From assembly GCA_964058845.1 (NCBI GenBank), contig CAXKVR010000229.1:1-64000 (forward strand): a stretch of DNA of 64,000 nucleotides. Reading direction: 5' to 3'. The position numbers were made by a program, and so were the translations under genes. Position 1 is the first letter of the stretch. Every line of letters starts with the position of its first letter. This document shows positions 56,909 to 64,000 of the stretch, one piece after another. The notes beneath the pieces are model-generated. The model did not search any database, was not told the DNA's origin, and worked only from the letters and a program-made list of their open reading frames with translations. The DNA is from Carex sylvatica. Taxonomy: Eukaryota > Streptophyta > Magnoliopsida > Poales > Cyperaceae.

Positions 56909-57319
56909 ATGGGCTATGGTACATTGCAATGTATAAGTATTTTTATGTATTGGATTATAAATCACTGATTCAAAGTTTAAATGACCGATCCAAATCGTTC
57001 ATCTTGTTCTCCATATTAATATGTGCTTGGAGACCAAATTTTACATGTTTTTAAATTTTTTTTACTATTTATTAAGCCACTTTGAAAATCGCTGATCTAA
57101 TGGTAACAGTAAAATCAAAAGGCACCATTGAATTAGTAATTTTCAAAGTGGCTTAATAAATAGTAAAAAAATTTCAAAAAATGTAAAATTTGGTCTCAAA
57201 TCACATATTAATATGGAGAACAATATGAACGGTTTAGATAGGTCATTTGGACTTTGAATCTGATGATTTATGGTCCAATGTACAAAAATACATATACATT
57301 GCAATGTATCATAGCCCAT
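56909..57319. mobile_element. Hairpin MITE, core-sharing family (copy 3)
   Basis: Termini ATGGGCTATGGTACATTGCA and TGCAATGTATCATAGCCCAT are inverted. The arms carry CTTGTTCTCCATATTAATAT and ATATTAATATGGAGAACAAT, then ACTATTTATTAAGCCACTTT and its inverse. No target duplication is evident. Confidence 0.82.
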
Positions 57320-57322
57320 TTA

Positions 57323-57324
<2 letters not shown>

Positions 57325-57353
<29 letters not shown>

Positions 57354-57361
57354 ATATATAT
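57325..57361. repeat. TATC/TA microsatellite
   Basis: About seven TATC units (TCTATCTATCTATCTATC) lead into a TA run that also borders the next hairpin. Confidence 0.85.
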
Positions 57362-57840
57362 AGAGGTTGGCTACTATGCTTATATAAGCATATCCCCACA
57401 TATGCTTATATAAGCATATCCCCACATATGCTTATATAAGCATATCCCCACATATGCTTATAACTCATTTTTGTGTTTCCAATGTCCAAATGGTCGATCG
57501 GAACCGTTCATCTTGTTCTCCATATTAATATGTTATTGGAGACCAAATTTTACATTTTTCTGAATTTGTTTACTATTTATTAAGTTACTTTGAAAATCGC
57601 TAATCCAACGGTGGCTTAACAAAACAGTAAAATCAGAAGCCACCGTTGGATCAGAAATTTTCAAATTGGCTTAATAAATAGTAAACAAATTCAGAAAAAT
57701 GTAAAATTTGGTCTCCAAGAACATATTAATATGGAGAACAAGATGAACAGCTCCGATCGACCATTTGGACATTGAAAACACAAAAATGAGTTATAAGCAT
57801 ATGTGGAGATATGCTTATATAAGCATAGTAGCCAACCTCT
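57362..57840. mobile_element. Hairpin MITE, core-sharing family (copy 4)
   Basis: Termini GAGGTTGGCTACTATGCTTA and TAAGCATAGTAGCCAACCTC are perfectly inverted. The arms share CTTGTTCTCCATATTAATAT with copies 2, 3 and 5. Both sides lie in TA runs, so a 9-10-bp duplication of TATATATATA is possible but unprovable. The left arm alone contains three perfect 26-bp tandem units (57378-57455). Confidence 0.9.
57378..57455. repeat. Three perfect 26-bp tandem units inside one MITE arm
   Basis: The unit starts GCTTATATAAGC and continues ATATCCCCACATAT; copies start at 57378, 57404 and 57430. The first part of the unit is itself a palindrome. The right arm has a single diverged equivalent (57796-57827). 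Confidence 0.92.
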
Positions 57841-59090
57841 ATATATATATATATATATATATAAATATATCGAGAAAAGTATTCATAATTTTACTTTCCG
57901 TTGTAGTATTTTAATTATTTGTCACGTATATATGTTGTCAGAAAAGTTTGTTCTCGATATAACCTGCGGATATTAATATACTGAACAACTAAACAATATT
58001 TAGAGCTATATATACAGCTCAAACATTAAAAAAAAAATTGTATGCAAAAATTTGACTAGTCAGTCGGGAGATCCAGCTGATTAATAATTTTAATTTATTG
58101 CATGTTCTATGCCGATTTGATAAATTTTTAAATATAAGTTAAGTTCTATGCATTCTTGAAAGAATTGTAAAAATCATAGCAAATCGTTTTCTCCAAATTG
58201 GATAATCCGGATATTTAAACGAATACAGATGGTAACTGGATTCGAATCGGATAATCCGAATCCGTTTTCACTCAAGTCCTAGGCTTTGAAAATAGGTTGA
58301 GGCCTACATGCCGTGCGTGTCTTTTCAAAACGAATCTGGTTGATATATAATATATCCGCTTACCTTGTATCCACCCCCCGGATTGTATAGTACCTGTCAG
58401 ACTTCATCATTCTGAATAGGAATAGTTAAAACCAAGTTTGTCCTGAACCAGGCATGCTAATTTTGGCCTGAATATCAAGATTATATCGATCCTAATTCAA
58501 TCTAAGGTTCTGAGAAATAATCGATTTCAGAACCAACAAATCAGTACCCGGCATTACCGGTATCACAGAAATAGACCCGATACTGTAATAAACTCTATTA
58601 GGGCCTGTTAGAACCTCATCACCGGTGTAAACAGATATCATAAGAGCCATTTTGGTCTAAATATATTAAGAAACCTAAAATTATAAATTAACTAAATTAA
58701 TTATAAATACTAAAATTTTTTTTTGAAAAAGAGAGAATAGAAACTTACAGAAGAAGAAGAAATGGAAGTGAGGTGGGAGGAAGAAGAACCGAGCGTCTCG
58801 GGTTTTGAGGAAAAACAGGATTGGACCGCATTACCTAGAAGCGACCCATAAATAGTGGCTGCATCCCATAGATGAATAAGTTTGTTACAAATTTAGATAA
58901 TTTATCTCAAAAATTTATTTTTTTACTGCAGTCACACACATGACAAATCCTTAAATTGGTAAATAAGCTTGTTACAAATTGTCAGAGACATATGACAATT
59001 GGTTGTCTCCAAAAAATTTATTTGACTCCTTGAATACACACTATTGCTGGTCAAATTATTGATGATCAAAGCCATAGATATATATATATA
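57841..59090. repeat. Flanking module of the RING-H2 array (first copy) and spacer
   Basis: 58.07-58.36 kb (GCATGTTCTATGCCGATTTG through CCGAATCCGTTTTCA) recurs at 60.89-61.15 and 62.87-63.18 kb, downstream of each RING pseudogene. CAGTCACACACATGACAAAT at 58.93 kb recurs at 63.94 kb. This is therefore the 3' flank of a lost upstream copy. No gene remains here. Confidence 0.7.
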
Positions 59091-59510
59091 TAGAGTAAGT
59101 CTACCATACATTGCAATGCATAGGCACCTCTATGCATTGGACTATAAATTACGGATTCAAAGTCCAAATGACCGATCCAAACCGTTCATCTTGTTCTCCA
59201 TATTAATATGTGCTTGGAGACCAAATTTTATATTTTTTGGAATTTTTTTACTATTTATTAAGTCACTTTGAAAATTACTGATCCAACGGTGCCTTTTGAT
59301 TTTACTGTAACCGTTGGATCAGTGATTTTCAATGTGGCTTAATAAATAGTAAAAAAATTCCAAAAAATGTAAAATTTGGTCTCCAAGCAGATATTAATAT
59401 GGAGAACAAGATGAACGGTTTGGATCGGTCATTTGGACTTTGAATATGGTGATTTATAGTCTAATGCATAGAGGTGCCTATGCATTGCAATGTATGGTAG
59501 ACTTACTCTA
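59091..59510. mobile_element. Hairpin MITE, core-sharing family (copy 5)
   Basis: Termini TAGAGTAAGTCTACCATACA and TGTATGGTAGACTTACTCTA are perfectly inverted, followed by an inner palindrome TGCAATGCATAGGCACCTCT. The arms carry the shared CTTGTTCTCCATATTAATAT core. It is inserted in a TA run within the RING array flank. ORF 59044-59271 reads into it and is not a gene. Confidence 0.9.
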
Positions 59511-59893
59511 TATATATATATATATTCAGTTGAGCTACCCAACAATAATAAAATGAACTATTGCTGGTCAAATTATATAATACAATAATTAGTTTGATGA
59601 AGGGCCATTTAGGTAATTTTTTTATTACTTGCCTTCCAATAGACAAGCTTTTTAATTTCAAAAAAAAAAAATAGACAAGCTTTTGAAATCTAAATTCGGA
59701 GAACTCAAATTTTTCATTAACTAAATGTGTTTATCAAAGCCTTTTGTTGGCATATATATATTTTTTTTCTTTGTTCATTTAAAGTTAATATCATATTCAA
59801 TTAGCATCAGGTGTTAAAAATATAATTTATATCTATAGTTTAAATATTCAATCAAATAAGTTAATATGGGCTAATAGCTAGCCGTTGCATTCT

Positions 59894-59928
<35 letters not shown>

Positions 59929-60073
59929 GCCAATGTATATAGTACTTTTAATTGTCTGAAAAGAATTATCTTCATAATATTACTTCAATTCTGTTCTGAA
60001 TATTATATCAAGACACTTCATTGGATATTGAAAAGAGGAGATTATCAATTTATTTATTTTCTCAAATATTATA

Positions 60074-60553
60074 GGATCTCGCTTGTCCACCGAAGTATAT
60101 CATACAGTTAAGAACACTACATCAAAACTCAAGTTTACAAATGTTTATGATCCATTGGATGGTAAAGGGAGTAGGTCATAATATATTTTGATTACATGTG
60201 GGATTATGTTGGGAGTTGTAAGTATTATATTATCAATATTATTATGTTATTGTTTGAGAAAGTGAAGAAATAGACGTTCTGGAATGGAACAAGCTAATCT
60301 AGAACTCAAGCTTGCTTCACCACCAGTGCCACCTCTTGTTCGAAGCCTCAAACCAGAAGCTATTATGAGTTTGCTCGTGGTGACATATCCACCACTTCCA
60401 CATCGACTTGATGAAGCACCAGATCCGATATGTGCCATATGTTTGGAGAAGTTCTCCATAGGAATGGAGATAAAAACTCTTCCTTGTGATCATTATTATC
60501 ATCCAGTATGTACTGAGGCTTCACTTTTATTACAGTCAAATTGTCCCTACTAA
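60074..60553 (+). pseudogene. RING-H2 (ATL-like) pseudogene, copy 1
   Basis: The last exon of a membrane-anchored RING-H2 E3 ligase: after an acceptor (TATTATAG) comes an extracellular-type segment, a hydrophobic helix (about 60184-60256, GVVSIILSILLCY), a basic stretch and the RING domain. Seven of eight zinc ligands are present: CAIC, LPC, DH, YYH, PVC and NC. The layout recalls ATL20-22-type proteins. Three lesions are seen: an in-frame TAA at 60179-60181, a TGA at 60263-60265 just after the membrane helix, and a TAA at 60551-60553 where copy 2 has TGT, removing the eighth ligand. The ORF from 60284 is what is left open. Upstream exons are not recognisable. Confidence 0.8.
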
Positions 60554-61400
60554 AGTTAGATGCATACAATTGTTAATGTATAATTCGAAGTGTGAAATAA
60601 ACAATGTATGTTATTGTTATTACTATGATATATTATAAATAGTTGTGAATTGAAGCTTGTTGAGAATTATTTTAATTAAATGTTTGTTTTATTAGTTGTT
60701 GTTACATTTTGTAAATAGAGATACAAAATTAATAAATAAATTGACTTACGAAAATATTTTATATATGTATTAATAAACAAATTGAGAAAATCAAAATAGA
60801 AAGACCGTTTCTATCTTCTCTTCTCTTCTCTCCTCTCCTCTCCATTCCCGCTCTATTCACTTACCTGATTTGTTTGACTCTCTCGCTGATCTGATAAATT
60901 TTAATTTATTGCATGTTCTTTGCTGATCTAATAAATTTTAAATATAAGTTAATTTCTGTGCACTCTTGAAAGAATTGTAAAAATCCTAGCAAATCGTTTT
61001 ATCCAAAATAAATAATCTAGATAATTAAACAAATACAGATGGTAACCGAATTCGAAGCAAATTTCAATTGGATAATCCTAATCTGTTTTCACCTCTAGGA
61101 CAAGTCTCGCGTGTGCCTTTTCAAAATGGATCCAGTTGATATAATATACTCACTACCGAAATCTATTTCGTTTCTATAAATAATAAATTATCTCGATAGG
61201 ATTTAGGAGAATATGTTGTCTAAATATTTTTTTTTTCAAAACAAATTTAGCTAACATAGTTAACATACGTATAAAAATAATAGCGTGAATATGTCGTCTC
61301 ATGTGAATATTTTTTTGAGAAATATTTTTGAAATATTTAACATCATGATATATAGCTTGAGGAAGTTGGAAATTGCGTAGGTGATGGTAGTGTTGCAGGG
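60554..61400. repeat. Array flanking module (second copy)
   Basis: Includes a TCTCTTCTCTCCTCTCCTC run (60.82-60.84 kb) and the GCATGTTCTTTGCTGATCT module, both repeated after copy 2 of the RING pseudogene about 1.97-1.98 kb further on. Confidence 0.75.
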
Positions 61401-61401
61401 T

Positions 61402-61545
61402 GGGTTTGATAAATTTTAATAAGTTTATGTTGTCCTTTGAATTTTTTCCCTAATACCATATAAATATATTATAGGGTTTGATAAATTTTAATAAGTTTAT
61501 ATTGTCCTTTGAATTTTTTCCCTAATACCATATAAATATATTATA
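61402..61545. repeat. 72-bp direct tandem duplication
   Basis: GGGTTTGATAAATTTTAATA starts at 61402 and again at 61474, followed by nearly identical sequence to CATATAAATATATTATA. The third module (63.42 kb) has only one copy, so the duplication postdates the array. Confidence 0.88.
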
Positions 61546-62039
61546 TGAGTTTACTCATCTCATTTATAATATTGAGATATGACCTTATTATAAATTTTCA
61601 ATTTATTTTTACAAATCGAGATCTTTGATAAGTTTTGTGAAGCAAAATTCATATATAAGATATATTCGAAGAACTCAAAAATTTTATTAAATAAATGAGT
61701 TTATCAAAGCCTTTTGTTGGCCTATATATATTTTTTCTTTCTTTCTTCATTTAAAGTTAATATCCTATTCAATTAACATCAGGTGTTAAAAATATAATTT
61801 ATATCTATAGTTTAAATATTCAATCAAATAAGTTAATATGGGCTACTAGCTAGCCGTTGCATTCTTCACTATATATATATATACATATACACAGGCCAAT
61901 GTATATAGTACTTTTAATTGTCTGAAAGGAATCATCTTCATAATATTACTTCAATTATGTTATGAATATTATATCAAGACACTTCATTGGATATTACAGA
62001 GAGGAGATTATTAATTAATTTATTTTCTCAAATATTATA

Positions 62040-62548
62040 GGATCACGCTTGTCCACTGAAGTATATCATACAGTTACGAACACTACATCAAAACTCAAGT
62101 TTAGAAATATTTATGATCCATTGGATGGTCATGGGAATAGGTCACAATATATTCTGATTACAGGTGGATTTTGCTGGAAGTTGTAAGTATTATATTATCA
62201 ATATTATTATGTTATTGTTTGACAAAGCGAAAAACTAGACGTTTTGGAACGGAACAAGCTAATCCAGAACTCGAGCTTTCTTCACCACCAGTGCCGCCTC
62301 TTTTCTGAAGCCTCGAGCCTGAAGCTATTATGAGTTTGCCCATGGTGACATATTCACCACTTTCGCATCGACTTGATAAAACACCAGATCCGATATGTGC
62401 CGTATGTTTGGAGGAGTTCTCCATAGAAATGGAGATTAAAACTCTTCCTTGTGCTCATTATTATCATCCAATATGTATTGAGGCTTCACTTTTATTATGG
62501 TCTAATTGTCCCTACTGTAGTCAGATCGTTACAATTGTTAATGTATAA
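62040..62548 (+). pseudogene. RING-H2 (ATL-like) pseudogene, copy 2
   Basis: Paralogue of copy 1, about 1965 bp downstream. All eight RING-H2 ligands are present (CAVC, LPC, AH, YYH, PIC, NC, YC) with the Trp before NCPYC that copy 1 lacks. Lesions differ from copy 1: a 1-bp deletion in the segment coding the start of the membrane helix (about 62163-62180) and an in-frame TGA at 62307-62309, between the juxtamembrane and RING parts. The TAA and TGA breaks of copy 1 are absent (CAA and CGA respectively). The remaining open frame from 62330 codes 72 residues. Translation from that ATG is possible but would give a soluble RING without membrane anchor. Confidence 0.8.
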
Positions 62549-64000
62549 TTCAAAGTGTGAAATAAACAATATATGTTATTGTTATTACTATGATACACTA
62601 TAAATAGTTGTGAATTGAAGTGAGTAATTATTTTAATTGAATATTTGTTTTATTAGTTGTTGTTACATTTTGTAACATAGAGATATGAAATTAATAAATA
62701 AATTGACTTACATAAATGGTATATATATTTATATTAATAAATAAATTGAGAAAATCAAAACAGAAATACTATTTCTCTCTTCTCTTCTCTCATTTCATCT
62801 CCTTTTCTCTTTTCTCCTCTCCTCTCTATTCTCGCTCTATTCACTTACCCGATTTGTTTGGCTTTCTCACTGATCTGATAAATTTTAATTCATTGCATGT
62901 TCTTTGCTGATCTGATAAATTCTAAATGTAAGTTAATTTCTGTGCACTCTTGACGAAATTGTTAAAACCCTAGCAAATTGTTTTCTCCAAATCGGATAAT
63001 TTGAATCATTAAACAAATACGGATGGTAAACGGATTCGAAGCGAATTCGAATTGGATAATCCGAATCCATTTTCACCTCTAGGACAAGTCCCAGGCTTTG
63101 AAAATAGGTGGAGGTCTAAATGCTGCGCGTGCCTTTTCAAAATGGATTCGGTTGATATATAATATACCCACTTCCGAAACATATTTCGTCCCTATTAATT
63201 ATAAATTATCTAGATAGGGTTTAGTAGAATATGTTGTCTAAATATATTTTTTCAAAAAAAATTTAGCTAACATAGTGAACATACGTATAAAAAAATTAGT
63301 GTGAATATGTCGTCTAAATATTTCATGTGAATATTTTTTTGAGAAATATTTTTGAAATATTTGAAATCATGATATATAGTTTGAGAAAATTGGAAATTGT
63401 GTTGGTTATGGTAGTGTTGTAGGGTGAGTTTGATAAATTTTAATAAGATTATGTTGTCATTAGATTTTTCTCTAATATTATATAAATATATTATATGAGT
63501 TTACTGATCTCAATTATAATATTGAGATATAACCTTATTGTAAATTTTTAATTTATTTTTGCAAATCGAGATCTTTGATAAATTTTGTGAAGCAAAATTC
63601 ATATATAAGATATTGGCCTTAACACAAAATTCATTTACTTTTTTACAATAATTGGAGTACATGTTACTTAGAAGTCATGCAAAAGCAAAACGCATCTAAA
63701 ATGAGTATAAAAATTATGAATTAAGAATTTAAGAAGAAGCAATAAAAAATATATATCTAAAAATAAATAGAGTTTGAGGAAAATATGTGTTCTTTACAAA
63801 TATATTAATAATTACTTTTACATAAAAAAAAGTATAAAAGATTGGATCGATTAAATTCCATTATTATTGATGGCGTGAGGCAATGTCATGTGAACTATTT
63901 ACCATATATTTAGATAATTTATCTCAATTTTTTTTTTACAGCAGTCACACACATGACAAATCCTTAAATTGATAAATAAGCTTGTTACAAATTGTCATAT
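62549..64000. repeat. Array flanking module (third copy), running to window end
   Basis: Repeats the 60.55-61.65 kb segment (TTTGCTGATCTGATAAATT, GTGTTGTAGGGTGAGTTTGA, GAAGCAAAATTCATATATAAG) and then the CAGTCACACACATGACAAAT block of 58.93 kb at 63.94 kb. A further RING copy may lie beyond the window. Confidence 0.7.

Noticed and set aside
57378..57455. Regularly spaced short repeats resembling a CRISPR array
   Set aside because: The 26-bp units are directly adjacent with no unique spacers, lie inside a plant hairpin MITE, and no cas genes exist.

Overview
This is nuclear DNA from a flowering plant. The evidence is spliceosomal genes with plant-type proteins (plastid carotenoid dioxygenase, CC-NB-LRR receptor, chloroplast YceD homologue, ATL-type RING-H2 fragments), very AT-rich intergenic DNA and a dense load of short palindromic transposons. 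I cannot name the species. No prokaryotic, viral or CRISPR feature is present.

Layout. 1-9.8 kb is gene-free: a ~148-bp tandem repeat array split by a Harbinger-type MITE, a probable solo LTR (3.46-5.17 kb) and several MITEs. 10.0-11.8 kb holds an intronless CCD4 gene with a G-box and TATA box upstream. 12-33 kb is a repeat desert with many hairpin MITEs (several with clear target-site duplications), a SINE-like element, a minus-strand LTR-like segment, a hAT element, and a diverged segmental duplication seen at about 22-25.7, 27.2-30.8 and 31.9-32.5 kb. 33.0-54.3 kb is the gene-rich part: a three-exon chloroplast YceD/DUF177 gene (minus), a divergently placed eight-exon zinc-ribbon gene (plus), an intronless CC-NB-LRR resistance-type gene (plus), and an eight-exon CTNNBL1 homologue (minus) that converges on the NLR. 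54.3-64 kb is again repeat-rich and carries a decaying tandem array of RING-H2 (ATL-like) pseudogenes interrupted by long palindromic elements.

The five intact genes have no evident shared pathway; this is ordinary plant gene order, not an operon. Two gene products act in plastids (CCD4 on carotenoids, YceD in 23S rRNA accumulation), CTNNBL1 is a nuclear spliceosome-associated protein, the NLR is a cytoplasmic immune receptor, and the zinc-ribbon protein is of unknown role.

The most unusual signal is a family of 380-480-bp near-perfect hairpins sharing an internal core motif but carrying different terminal inverted repeats (13.4, 26.1, 56.9, 57.4 and 59.1 kb). Also worth a look are a frame-proven GC-AG intron in CTNNBL1, an NLR whose MHD motif reads PHG, and independent breaks in the two RING-H2 copies. 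Exon structures were deduced by hand from splice consensus and frame continuity and have not been tested against transcripts.
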